The notes beneath the pieces were generated by a model, which searched no databases, was not told where the DNA came from, and saw nothing but the letters and a program-made list of their open reading frames with translations. This document shows positions 26,347 to 35,994 of a stretch of DNA of 64,000 bases, one piece after another (within the stretch, counting starts at the first letter, position 1; the number at the start of each line of letters is the position of its first letter). The stretch is taken from NCBI RefSeq assembly GCF_008801925.2, contig NZ_CP062803.1, positions 372,001-436,000 of the forward strand. Reading direction: 5' to 3'. This stretch comes from Cupriavidus basilensis (GTDB lineage Bacteria > Pseudomonadota > Gammaproteobacteria > Burkholderiales > Burkholderiaceae). A program made the position numbers and the translations under genes.

Positions 26347-26378
26347 GCAAGGAAGCAAGGAAGCAAGGAACCAAGGAG
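26347..26378 (+). repeat. 8-bp tandem repeat over the ribosome binding site
   Basis: Three perfect copies of GCAAGGAA (26347-26370) and a fourth variant copy CCAAGGAG (26371-26378), whose AAGGAG is the ribosome binding site of the gene starting at 26386. Each copy carries a Shine-Dalgarno-like AAGGA. Copy-number change by replication slippage would alter the leader, though the last copy stays at fixed distance. Confidence 0.7.
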
Positions 26379-26385
26379 ACTAGAT

Positions 26386-27576
26386 ATGCCCCAGATCACG
26401 ACCGCCGTGCGCGACTATCGCCTGGCGATGATGCACGCGCTGATGGACCGCATCCGCGTTGACGCGCTGGTGTTCAGCACGCCGGACTTCTTCCAGTTCG
26501 CCACCAATTTCCAGCTGGATGTCTGGCCGTGGGAGCGCCCCGTTTTCGTGTTCGTGCCACGCAACGGCGAACCCTTCGCCGTGATGAACGAGCTGTCCAC
26601 CAACCACATGCGCCTGTGCACGGAAAAGGACAAGGTCTGGCTGCGCGACGTGACGTACTACGCCGAGCATCCGCGCGTATCGCAGCGGCTGGCGCTGGCG
26701 CCGCAATTGCCCGAGGTGGTGGCGTCGCTGCTGGCGTCGCATGGGCTGGGCGGCTCGCGCATTGCCGTGGACGTGGCCCACCCGATTCTCGCGGCGGCGC
26801 AGCGCTACCTGCCGGAGCTCGCGCTGCGCCCGGCCATGGCGGAGATGCGCGCCATGCGCTGGGTCAAGCATGCGGAAGAACTGCAGGTGATGCGCGAGCT
26901 CGGGAGCCTGACCGACTGGGTACAGGACCGCTACCGCGAGAACATTCGGCCGGGGCGGCTGGTGCAGGAGCTGGACCATGCCATGTCCGCGCTGATGGTG
27001 GAGGAGGCCGCGCGCCGCTTTCCCGGCGAGGATTTCGATATCCTCAAATGCTGGACCCTGACGGGGCCGGCCTCGGCCTCGCCGCATGGCGACGGCGCCG
27101 CGTGCGGCGCGCGCATCGCGGCCGGCGATACCATCGTCAACCTGATCCTGCCGCGCCTGAATGGCTACTACGTGGAGAACGAGCGCACGTGGTTCTGCGG
27201 CAAACCGGACGAGCGCCAGGCACGCTGCTACCAGGTTGCCGCCGAGGCCACCGACGCCGCTGTGGCGGCCGCGGTGACCGGCCGGCGTGTCTGCGAAATG
27301 GACGCCGCCGCGCAGGCCGTGATCGAGCGCGCGGGGCTGGGCGAGTACATCTTCCACCGCACCGGCCACGCGGTCGGGCTGATGCTGCACGAGTATCCGG
27401 AAGACATGGCCTTCAACACGCGCGCGCTGCTGGCCGGCGAGGTCTACTCGGCCGAGCCGGGCATCTATGTCTATGGGCTGGGCGGCTTCCGGCTCGACGA
27501 TACGGTCGTGGTGGGCGAGCGCCCGGAGGTCATCGTGAAGACGCCAAAGACACTGGAGTACGCAACCGTGGCGTGA
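26386..27576 (+). CDS. M24-family creatinase/Xaa-Pro peptidase-like protein
   Basis: A 396-residue pita-bread fold protein: N-terminal creatinase-type domain (about 1-155) and C-terminal catalytic-type domain (about 165-390). HRTGHAVGLMLHE and SAEPGIYVYG keep the histidine and one glutamate of the metal centre. The two aspartates are replaced (VNLILPRLNGYYVENERT has Asn and Glu where VDxG and SDxTRT are usual), and the last glutamate is Asp in GGFRLDDT. Metal-dependent aminopeptidase activity is therefore doubtful; creatinase, which needs no metal, is a precedent. It follows a Bug receptor gene by 77 bases and is probably under the TetR regulator upstream. Confidence 0.82.
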   Translation: MPQITTAVRDYRLAMMHALMDRIRVDALVFSTPDFFQFATNFQLDVWPWERPVFVFVPRNGEPFAVMNELSTNHMRLCTEKDKVWLRDVTYYAEHPRVSQRLALAPQLPEVVASLLASHGLGGSRIAVDVAHPILAAAQRYLPELALRPAMAEMRAMRWVKHAEELQVMRELGSLTDWVQDRYRENIRPGRLVQELDHAMSALMVEEAARRFPGEDFDILKCWTLTGPASASPHGDGAACGARIAAGDTIVNLILPRLNGYYVENERTWFCGKPDERQARCYQVAAEATDAAVAAAVTGRRVCEMDAAAQAVIERAGLGEYIFHRTGHAVGLMLHEYPEDMAFNTRALLAGEVYSAEPGIYVYGLGGFRLDDTVVVGERPEVIVKTPKTLEYATVA

Positions 27577-27599
27577 CGCCGGCGACAAGCGAGGATAGT

Positions 27600-27630
27600 G
27601 GGGGGTAGCGGGAGGGGGGGTAGCGGGGGG
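27600..27630 (+). other. G-quadruplex motif
   Basis: Four G runs on the plus strand: G6, TAGC, G3, A, G7, TAGC, G6, with loops of four, one and four bases. A further G6 run lies at about 27646. It sits between the M24 gene stop and the next gene's start, so it could form in the mRNA leader or in DNA. The TAGC-G unit is itself a short imperfect repeat. Confidence 0.65.
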
Positions 27631-27730
27631 AAGCCGCATGTGACCGGGGGGCATCGTGGCGGGCGCCGGCGCGCAATCCTCGGGCCGAAGGCACGTGCCG
27701 GCATACCGGCGCGGGGCGTTCGAGGATAAA

Positions 27731-29596
27731 ATGCGGCCGACGCCTGCCATCTGCCGCCTTGTCAACCGTGATGCATGCGGTGCTCGGACGACCCTCCCCC
27801 TCGACATGGACGACTCTCCCCAGCGCGCGCCACTTTTGCCCTGTCATGCCAATCCCGCGACCACGCCGCCCGCCGGGGCGTTGCCCACGCATCTTGCCGC
27901 GATGCTCGATCGCGTCGCGGATGGTGTCATGTCGCTCGACCGCGAGTGGCGATTCGCCTACGTCAACCAGACCATGGCGCGCTGGCTCAAGCGCAGCCGT
28001 GCGGATCTCGACGGGCGCGGCATCTGGGAGTGCTGTCCGGACCTGATTGGCTCGGCGTATTACCGGACGTTTCACGAGGCAGCCGCCAGCGGCGCATCAT
28101 GCACCTGCACCGCCTACTATGCCCCGCTGGCATGCTGGTTCGAAGCGCGTGCCTTTCCCGATGCCAACGGCCTTACCGTGCTCTTTCGCGACGTCAGCCG
28201 CGAACGGCAGCAGTCGGCCCAGCTGGAATACCATGCCGACCATGACTACCTGACCGGCCTGCCGAACCGCCGGCGCTGCACGCAGGTGCTGGCGCGCGCG
28301 GTGGCGCAGGTGGCAGAGCAGGCTGCACAAGCGCAGGTAACCGTGCTGCCGGCCGACACGGAGGCGCAAGCGCCGCAAGTGCCGCAAGCGGCCGGGGTCG
28401 TGGTGCTGTTCGTCGATCTTGACCGCTTCAAGGAAGTCAACGACGCCTTTGGCCATGCCGTGGGCGACACGTTGCTGTGCAAGGTCGCCGAACGCTTTCG
28501 CGCGCTGCTGGCGCCTTCGGCGTTTGTCGCGCGCGTCGGTGGCGACGAGTTCGTGTTCATCTTGCGCGACACGCGGCCGGGACAGGCAGAGCGCTTTGCC
28601 GGCGCCATCCTGGCCGGCGTGTCGCAGCCATTCCAGGTGGACGGCCACACGCTGCTGCTGGGTGCCAGCGTGGGGATTGCACAGTGGCCCGAGGCCGGCG
28701 ACACCGCCGACACCCTGTTGAACCACGCCGATGCCGCCATGTATGCGGCCAAGGCCGCGGGGCGTTTCCAGTTCCGCGTCTTCCACCTGGACCTTGCCCA
28801 AGGCTTGCGGCAGCGCCTGCAGCTGCGCGCCGACCTGCATGCCGCGATGGCCGACGACCAGCTGGTGCTGCACTTCCAGCCGCAATGGTCGCTGCCGGAT
28901 GGCAGGCTGGCGGGCGCAGAGGCGTTGCTGCGCTGGCAGCACCCAACGCGCGGCCTGTTGTCTCCCGCCGCCTTTCTCGATGTGCTGCTGGAGTCGCCGC
29001 TGGAGCCGGCGGTGGGGCTGTGGGTCATGCGCGCCGTGTGCCGCCAGATAGCGGCCTGGCGGCGTGCCGGCCTGACGGTGCCCAGGATCTCGCTCAACCT
29101 GTCGGCGCGGCAGCTGGTCATGCCGGGGCTGGCTGGCATGCTGGCGGACCTTGCGCGCGAGCATGAGGTGCCATGCGGGCTGCTGGATGTGGAAGTTACC
29201 GAGGACACCCTGATGACCGACCTCGACAGTGCCGCGGCGGCACTCGGCGAGCTCGGGCGCTGCGGCATCAGCGCCTCGCTGGACGATTTCGGCTCCGGTT
29301 ACTCGAGCCTGGCCTACCTGACGCGCCTGCCGGTTGCGACACTCAAGATCGACAAATCGTTCGTTGCGGTCCTCGGCACTACGCCCGAGGCGCTGGCGGT
29401 CATTCGTGGGGTCATCGCGCTGGCCCGCTCGCTGGGCATGAGAACCCTGGCGGAAGGTGTGGAGACCCACGTCCAGCAGCGCTTGCTGGCCGAGGAGGGC
29501 TGCGACGCGGCGCAGGGCTACCTGCTCGGCCGGCCGATGCCGGCAACGGATTTCGCCGCGATCATAGGCAAAAGCGCCGTGGCGCGGGGGGATTGA
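27731..29596 (+). CDS. PAS-GGDEF-EAL cyclic-di-GMP enzyme
   Basis: A 621-residue soluble protein with PAS (about 55-175), GGDEF (about 190-365, motif VGGDEF) and EAL (about 380-615, EALLRWQHP and DDFGSGYSSL). The inhibitory RxxD site is absent: APSA stands in its place before VARVGGDEF. Between the conserved PNRR region and the first GGDEF strand there is an alanine/glutamine-rich insertion of about 35 residues. EAL residues look intact, so it may act mainly as a phosphodiesterase or in both directions. The start at 27731 has GAGGA five bases upstream; an ATG at 27806 is the alternative. Its leader contains the G-quadruplex motif. Confidence 0.9.
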   Translation: MRPTPAICRLVNRDACGARTTLPLDMDDSPQRAPLLPCHANPATTPPAGALPTHLAAMLDRVADGVMSLDREWRFAYVNQTMARWLKRSRADLDGRGIWECCPDLIGSAYYRTFHEAAASGASCTCTAYYAPLACWFEARAFPDANGLTVLFRDVSRERQQSAQLEYHADHDYLTGLPNRRRCTQVLARAVAQVAEQAAQAQVTVLPADTEAQAPQVPQAAGVVVLFVDLDRFKEVNDAFGHAVGDTLLCKVAERFRALLAPSAFVARVGGDEFVFILRDTRPGQAERFAGAILAGVSQPFQVDGHTLLLGASVGIAQWPEAGDTADTLLNHADAAMYAAKAAGRFQFRVFHLDLAQGLRQRLQLRADLHAAMADDQLVLHFQPQWSLPDGRLAGAEALLRWQHPTRGLLSPAAFLDVLLESPLEPAVGLWVMRAVCRQIAAWRRAGLTVPRISLNLSARQLVMPGLAGMLADLAREHEVPCGLLDVEVTEDTLMTDLDSAAAALGELGRCGISASLDDFGSGYSSLAYLTRLPVATLKIDKSFVAVLGTTPEALAVIRGVIALARSLGMRTLAEGVETHVQQRLLAEEGCDAAQGYLLGRPMPATDFAAIIGKSAVARGD

Positions 29597-29945
29597 CGCG
29601 GCGCGGCAACACCCCCGCCGTGCCGCAAGCATGTGCCGTCCCGGAGGTGCATAATCGCTCACCGATACGTTGAGCCCTAGCCCGATTTCTCCGGCCTCAA
29701 CATACATTCATGAACGGATGTATAATTCCGTAATGATTCGCTTGTCCCTAAGCGATTGTTGCGGAAATTGACCATGACTTACCGTTTTATTGCCGGGTGC
29801 ATGAGCGCCTGGCTCGCGATCTGCGTGACCGCGGGCTGGGTAGTGGAACGCCTCTGGTCCTGAGTACGGGTGGTCGGCTTTGCCGCTGGGAGGTGGCAAG
29901 GTTTTCGCTAGGACTTGCCATTCTTCGCGGTAATTACCACCCACC
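29597..29945. promoter_or_regulatory. Promoter region upstream of pagL-like gene
   Basis: A 349-base gap. TATAAT at 29721-29726 with TCAACA at 29697-29702 (18-base spacer) makes a fair sigma-70 promoter. It overlaps an imperfect dyad of TACAT and ATGTA arms (29703-29722). Downstream lies a 29-codon open frame annotated separately, and then 82 bases to the pagL-like start. Confidence 0.45.
29774..29863 (+). CDS. Possible 29-residue membrane peptide
   Basis: Short open frame beginning MTYRFIAGCMSAWLAICV and ending ERLWS, with one hydrophobic stretch long enough to cross a membrane. It starts about 48 bases after a good TATAAT element, so it would be the first frame of that transcript, ahead of the pagL-like gene. 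The ribosome binding site is poor (GGAAATTGACC). I know no family for it. Confidence 0.35.
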   Translation: MTYRFIAGCMSAWLAICVTAGWVVERLWS

Positions 29946-30530
29946 ATGCACATGACTATCGATAAGAAGAACGCTGGCCTTGCCCGCCGGCTTGCAACAC
30001 GTGTCAAGGCGCTTGGCGCCATGGCTGCTCTCGGCGCATGCGCTGCCGCGCATGCCGATCCCGGGGTGCACGTGGCCTTTGGCCGCGATCCTGGCCACAA
30101 TATCGACAAGTACGAATTGGGCATCAACTGGGATTCCGGCTTCGCCTGGGGCAACCCGCAAGGCTGGCAGGTCAAGCTGCAGTGGGAGGCCGAACTGGCC
30201 GAATGGAATGCCCGCAGCGGCACCAATGCCCAGAATGCGACCGAGTTCGGCTTTTCGCCGATCTTTCGCCTGGAGAAGCGCGGCGGCGCCGTGGTGCCCT
30301 TCATGGAGGCCTCGGTTGGTGTGCGCATGATGAGCCACAAAGCCACCTCCGACGAGCACCGCTCCGGCAGCCTGTTCCAGTTCTCCGACATGATCGGCGT
30401 GGGCATGGCCTTTGGCCCCAAGACCGCATACGAAGCCGGCTTCCGCTACCAGCACGTCTCCAACGCCGGTATCAAGCAGCCTAATCCGGGCAGCGGTTTT
30501 TACACGGGTTACATGCGTTATCGCTTCTGA
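29946..30530 (+). CDS. pagL: PagL-like lipid A 3-O-deacylase
   Basis: Outer-membrane beta-barrel protein of 194 residues with a signal peptide ending AHA and an aromatic C-terminal residue (MRYRF), as for outer-membrane proteins. His170 and Ser172 in RYQHVSNAGIKQPNPG match the catalytic His and Ser of Pseudomonas PagL, an enzyme that removes the 3-linked acyl chain of lipid A. The third residue, Glu140 of Pseudomonas, falls 14 residues after the His; here that position is Gly184. Activity may thus rely on another carboxylate or be lost. The start could also be two codons later. It converges on a MocR gene across a hairpin. Confidence 0.82.
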   Translation: MHMTIDKKNAGLARRLATRVKALGAMAALGACAAAHADPGVHVAFGRDPGHNIDKYELGINWDSGFAWGNPQGWQVKLQWEAELAEWNARSGTNAQNATEFGFSPIFRLEKRGGAVVPFMEASVGVRMMSHKATSDEHRSGSLFQFSDMIGVGMAFGPKTAYEAGFRYQHVSNAGIKQPNPGSGFYTGYMRYRF

Positions 30531-30550
30531 TCCTGCAAACGTGACTGGCC

Positions 30551-30577
30551 TGGCCTGAGGCCATGACGCTCAGGCCA
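30551..30577. terminator. Hairpin between convergent genes
   Basis: Perfect 9-bp stem TGGCCTGAG (30551-30559) with CTCAGGCCA (30569-30577) around a 9-base loop. It covers the stop codon of the MocR gene (30570-30572) and follows the pagL-like stop by 20 bases, so it could end transcription from both sides. There is no U tract. Confidence 0.45.
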
Positions 30578-32084
30578 GCCTGACCAAGCCCGCGCGCGGG
30601 CCGCGCAGGCTGCGGGAGATGGATTCCGTTTCCGCGCCTTGCGCCTGCCTGCTGCGCAGCGCGTCAAAAAACCGCCACAGCGCAGGTTCATCGCTGGTTG
30701 CCACGTTGAACCGTATCCACGGCGAGTCGCCTTCTTCCGGTTCAAAATAAGACCCCGGCGCCAGCCAGATGCCGTGCTCCAGCGCCAGCGTCGCCAGGCG
30801 GTTGCCCGACAGCGCGGCCTGGTCGCCGCCGTCTTCCGGCCGCATCCTTGCCCAGGCGAACATCCCGCCTTCCGGGCGCAGCATCACCTCCAGCCCGTGG
30901 GCTTCCATCTTCTCCGTGATCCGGTCCTGCTGGGCGCGCAGCCGTTCGGCCAGCGCCGCCACATGACGGCCATAGTGGCCGCTGGTCAGCACCGAGTACA
31001 CCAGCCGCTCGGTGACTTCCGATGACGTCAGCCCCACGGCCATCTTGGTGCGGGCCAGCGTCTTGGCCAACTCCGGGCTGGCCGCGAGGTAGCCGACCCG
31101 CAGCGACGGCGTGATGGTCTTGGAAAACCCGTTGACGTAGATCACGTGCGAAAGGCCGTCCATGGCCGCCAGCATGGGTGAGCCGGGCGGCGCCAGTTCG
31201 CGGTAGATATCGTCCTCTACCACCAGCAGCCGGTACTGCTCGGCCAGTTGCAGCACGCGGTGCGCGTTCATGCTCGTGAGCGTGCCGCCGGTGGGGTTCT
31301 GCAGCACCGTGTTGACGAACAGCGCGCGTGGCGCGTGGGTGCGGATGGCGTGGTCGAGCGCGTCGGTGTCGAGCCCGCTGGCGGTGCGGCGCACGCCAAC
31401 CACCTGCAAGCCGGCAAGGCGCAGGATCTGCAGCAGATTGCAGTAGCAGGGGTCTTCCACCAGCACGGTGTCGCCTGGGCGCAACAGCGTGCGGACCACC
31501 AGGTCCAACGCCTGGGTGGCGCCCTGGGTCAGCACCACTTGCTGGGCCTGCACGGGCATGCCGTACTGGCTGAGCCCGGCGGCGATATGCTCGCGCAGCG
31601 CGGCGAAGCCGTACGGGTGGCCGTAGCCCGAGACCTGCGCGGCGGGCACCCGCGCCGCAGCGCGCATGGCCTGGTGCAGCCCTTCCTCGTTGAGCCAGTC
31701 GCCGGGCAGCCAGCCCGCACCTGCCTTGATCGGCACCGAGTGATCGGCGAACACATCCGACAGCAGCCACGCGGCGTTGAGCCCCGGCGCCTCCCAGCGT
31801 GCGGCCGGCGCCTGGCCGGCGGGGGCGTGGCGGTGTGCCACCGTGTAGCCCGAGCCCACCCGCGCGCTCAGGTAACCCAGCGCGGTCAGGCGGCCGTAGG
31901 CCTCGGCCACGGTGAAGGTGCTGACCCCATGCTGCTGGGCAAAGCGCCGCACCGATGGCAGCGCCACGCCGGCGCGCAGCACGCGCCGGTCCACCAGGCT
32001 GGCGATGCCCGCCACGATCTGCTCGGTGAGGGTGTCGCCGCTGCGCCGGCTGCGGACAAGTTCGAGGTTAAGCATGCGTGACAT
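30570..32084 (-). CDS. MocR-family regulator (GntR plus aminotransferase domain)
   Basis: A 504-residue PLP-dependent regulator. The N-terminal GntR winged helix (about 10-80) shows LPSVRRFAQQHGVSTFTVAEA; the rest (about 110-480) is a fold-type I aminotransferase-like domain that binds PLP and senses an amino compound (VLVEDPCYCNLLQ, then VYVNGFSKTI with the PLP lysine). It is divergent from the omega-amino acid transaminase and mmsA genes, which are its likely targets, and CTGTAC repeats lie in the gap between. An alternative start is three codons in. A second MocR protein is encoded at 38862-40268. Confidence 0.9.
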   Translation of the reverse strand: MSRMLNLELVRSRRSGDTLTEQIVAGIASLVDRRVLRAGVALPSVRRFAQQHGVSTFTVAEAYGRLTALGYLSARVGSGYTVAHRHAPAGQAPAARWEAPGLNAAWLLSDVFADHSVPIKAGAGWLPGDWLNEEGLHQAMRAAARVPAAQVSGYGHPYGFAALREHIAAGLSQYGMPVQAQQVVLTQGATQALDLVVRTLLRPGDTVLVEDPCYCNLLQILRLAGLQVVGVRRTASGLDTDALDHAIRTHAPRALFVNTVLQNPTGGTLTSMNAHRVLQLAEQYRLLVVEDDIYRELAPPGSPMLAAMDGLSHVIYVNGFSKTITPSLRVGYLAASPELAKTLARTKMAVGLTSSEVTERLVYSVLTSGHYGRHVAALAERLRAQQDRITEKMEAHGLEVMLRPEGGMFAWARMRPEDGGDQAALSGNRLATLALEHGIWLAPGSYFEPEEGDSPWIRFNVATSDEPALWRFFDALRSRQAQGAETESISRSLRGPRAGLVRLA

Positions 32085-32096
32085 GTCAGGATGAAC

Positions 32097-32291
32097 CTGT
32101 ACAGTTTAATGGCCGTACCGGTTCGGTGGGAAGCCGGATGGCCGCGCGGGGCTTTGCGGCGCTGCAACGTGAATCCGGCTGCTGGTGGGGCTTTGGCCGC
32201 CGTGGCGAGCGAAGTGGCTGGATCCGCGGATGCGATCTCCCGGCTCGGGCATCTCTTGACCTGTACAGTTGCCTCACTCTTAACTGTACGG
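32097..32291. promoter_or_regulatory. CTGTAC repeats, likely MocR binding sites
   Basis: CTGTACAGTT occurs twice in this 346-base divergent gap (32097-32106 and 32261-32270), and AACTGTACGG at 32282-32291. The two right-hand CTGTAC elements (32261 and 32284) are 23 bases apart, two helical turns, and the first abuts TTGACC (32256-32261), a possible -35. MocR regulators bind spaced repeats of this kind, and the leftmost copy, 13 bases before the regulator start, would serve autoregulation. Confidence 0.6.
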
Positions 32292-32430
32292 TAAGGCGAG
32301 GTTCTGCCGACCGTATATTCTTTAAGCCGGGCCGGGCCGCTACAGTGGCCGCATTCACCAGAATCACCTGACAACCCGGGCGGCGCCATTCGCCGCCCAA
32401 GCCAATGCCAATTGCTCCTGAGGAGGATGT

Positions 32431-33762
32431 ATGGATGCCGCCAAGACTGTGATCCCCGATCTTGATGCCCTGTGGATGCCGTTTACCGCCAACCGCCAGT
32501 ACAAGGCGGCCCCGCGCCTGCTCGACTCCGCCAGCGGCATGTACTACACCTCGCATGACGGCCGCCAGATCCTCGACGGTTGCGCCGGCCTGTGGTGCGT
32601 CGCTGCCGGCCATTGCCGCCAGGAGATCGCGGACGCGGTCGCCCGCCAGGTGCAGACCCTGGACTACGCGCCGCCGTTCCAGATGAGCCACCCGCTCACC
32701 TTCGAGGCCGCCACCAAGGTGGCAGCCATCATGCCGGCCGGGCTGGACCGCATCTTCTTCACCAACTCGGGCTCGGAATCGGTCGATACCGCGCTGAAGA
32801 TCGCGCTGGCGTATCACCGCGCCCGTGGCGAAGGCCAGCGCACCCGCGTGATCGGGCGCGAGCGCGGCTACCACGGCGTTGGCTTCGGCGGCATGGCGGT
32901 GGGCGGCATCGGCCCCAACCGCAAGGCCTTCTCGGCCAACCTGATGCCCGGCACGGACCACCTGCCGGCCACGCTGAATATTGCAGAGGCCGCTTACTCC
33001 AAGGGCCAGCCGACCTGGGGCGCGCACCTGGCCGACGACCTGGAACGCATCCTGGCGCTGCACGACCCGTCCAACGTGGCCGCCGTCATCGTCGAGCCGC
33101 TGGCCGGCTCGGCCGGCGTGCTGGTGCCGCCGGTGGGGTACCTGGAAAAGCTGCGCGCGATCACCAGCAAGCACGGCATCCTGCTGATCTTCGACGAGGT
33201 CATCACCGCCTTTGGCCGCCTGGGCGCGGCCACCGCCGCCGAGCGCTTCAAGGTCACGCCGGACCTGATCACCATGGCCAAGGCCATCAACAACGCGGCC
33301 GTGCCGATGGGCGCGGTGGCGGTGCGGCGCGAAGTGCACGACACCGTGGTCAACGCCGCGGCGCCGGGTGCCATCGAGTTCCTGCACGGCTATACCTATT
33401 CCGGCCACCCGCTGGCCATGGCCGCGGCCATCGCCACGCTGGATATCTACAAGAACGAGAACCTGTTCGGCCGTGCCGCCGAGCTGGCGCCGAAGTTCGA
33501 GGCCGCAGTGCATGCCGTGCGCGGCGCGCCCCACGTGAAGGACATCCGCAACCTCGGCATGGTCGCCGGCATCGAGCTGGAGCCGCGTCCCGGCCAGCCC
33601 GGCGCGCGTGGCTATGAGGCCTTCCTGAAATGCCTGGAGCGCGGCGTGCTGGTGCGCTTCACCGGCGACATCCTCGCATTCTCGCCGCCGCTGATCATCA
33701 CCGAGGCGCAGATCGAAGAGATGTTCGACACCGTGAAGAAGGTGCTGCAAGAACTGCAGTGA
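32431..33762 (+). CDS. Omega-amino acid (beta-alanine):pyruvate transaminase
   Basis: A 443-residue class III aminotransferase of the omega-amino acid:pyruvate type. It moves the amino group of beta-alanine or similar omega-amines to pyruvate, giving malonate semialdehyde and alanine. The sequence matches that branch from [18 protein letters not shown] at the N-terminus through [27 protein letters not shown] and the PLP lysine in [20 protein letters not shown] precedes the ATG. The next gene encodes the CoA-acylating semialdehyde dehydrogenase that would use its product, 55 bases away, and a MocR regulator is divergent. Taurine or other omega-amines remain possible substrates. Confidence 0.9.
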   Translation: MDAAKTVIPDLDALWMPFTANRQYKAAPRLLDSASGMYYTSHDGRQILDGCAGLWCVAAGHCRQEIADAVARQVQTLDYAPPFQMSHPLTFEAATKVAAIMPAGLDRIFFTNSGSESVDTALKIALAYHRARGEGQRTRVIGRERGYHGVGFGGMAVGGIGPNRKAFSANLMPGTDHLPATLNIAEAAYSKGQPTWGAHLADDLERILALHDPSNVAAVIVEPLAGSAGVLVPPVGYLEKLRAITSKHGILLIFDEVITAFGRLGAATAAERFKVTPDLITMAKAINNAAVPMGAVAVRREVHDTVVNAAAPGAIEFLHGYTYSGHPLAMAAAIATLDIYKNENLFGRAAELAPKFEAAVHAVRGAPHVKDIRNLGMVAGIELEPRPGQPGARGYEAFLKCLERGVLVRFTGDILAFSPPLIITEAQIEEMFDTVKKVLQELQ

Positions 33763-33817
33763 TTGCAGCGAATGCCGTGAAAGCCGTGGCCGCAGGGACA
33801 AGACAAGGAACACTGAC

Positions 33818-35335
<1,518 letters not shown>

Positions 35336-35988
35336 GGGGGTGGTTGGTGTTTCTTTGAGCGGCGTTGGCCTTTGCACCCAATAGCCATACGACATCCCCC
35401 TGCGGGGGCTGCCGGTCACTCTTCTTTGCGTCGGCAAAGAAGACTAACGAGAAGAAAGCCGACCCTGCCGGGGGCAGAGCAATCAGGCTGTTTTTGCCTC
35501 GGTGGTTGCGTCGTACGGCCCGGAGTGCCGGCGGGCTTCTGCCGGCACCGGCTTGACTGACCACGACGCTGCCAGCTTCCGGGATTCGTGGTGAGGCCCC
35601 CGGTAGCAGACATCGCTTGCTTCAAGCCGTCTGTCGCTCGCGGCGTGGCCGGCCACGAAGTTGCAGGTGCACCGGTTCCGTCGTGGGCGCGGTGGCACCG
35701 CCTTGATTGGCCCGAGACCTTCACCACCGCGCCCGCCCCACCACGAAACCATTGACGGGCGATGTGCCGTGGTGCTTCGTGCCGGTAACGGCAGATGTGG
35801 GAATGGTCACCACACACGAGGTCAGGGGGCCCACAACGAAACCCATGTGTCATGCCATTGCGATGCCCTACAAACCGGTACCGGCAGATGCCAGCAGAAC
35901 TGCGGCCGCACGACGAAACCAGTACCCTTCGCACCCGCGATTGCTCTGCCCCCGGCAGGGTCGGCTTTCTTCTCGTTAGTCTTCTTTG

Positions 35989-35994
35989 CCGACG
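35989..35994. repeat. Target site duplication, left copy
   Basis: CCGACG immediately left of the IS. The identical hexamer follows the right end at 37276-37281. Removing the IS and one copy restores a continuous arm matching the left arm of the surrounding inverted repeat, which proves the insertion order. Confidence 0.85.

Noticed and set aside
28097..29707. 536-codon minus-strand frame opposite the GGDEF-EAL gene
   Set aside because: The plus strand holds GGDEF and EAL motifs in order; the antisense frame shows no domain.
35341..35994. CRISPR array or phage remnant in the repeat region between mmsA and the IS
   Set aside because: There are no regularly spaced short identical repeats and no cas or phage genes; the signal is two long inverted arms plus two loose internal repeats.
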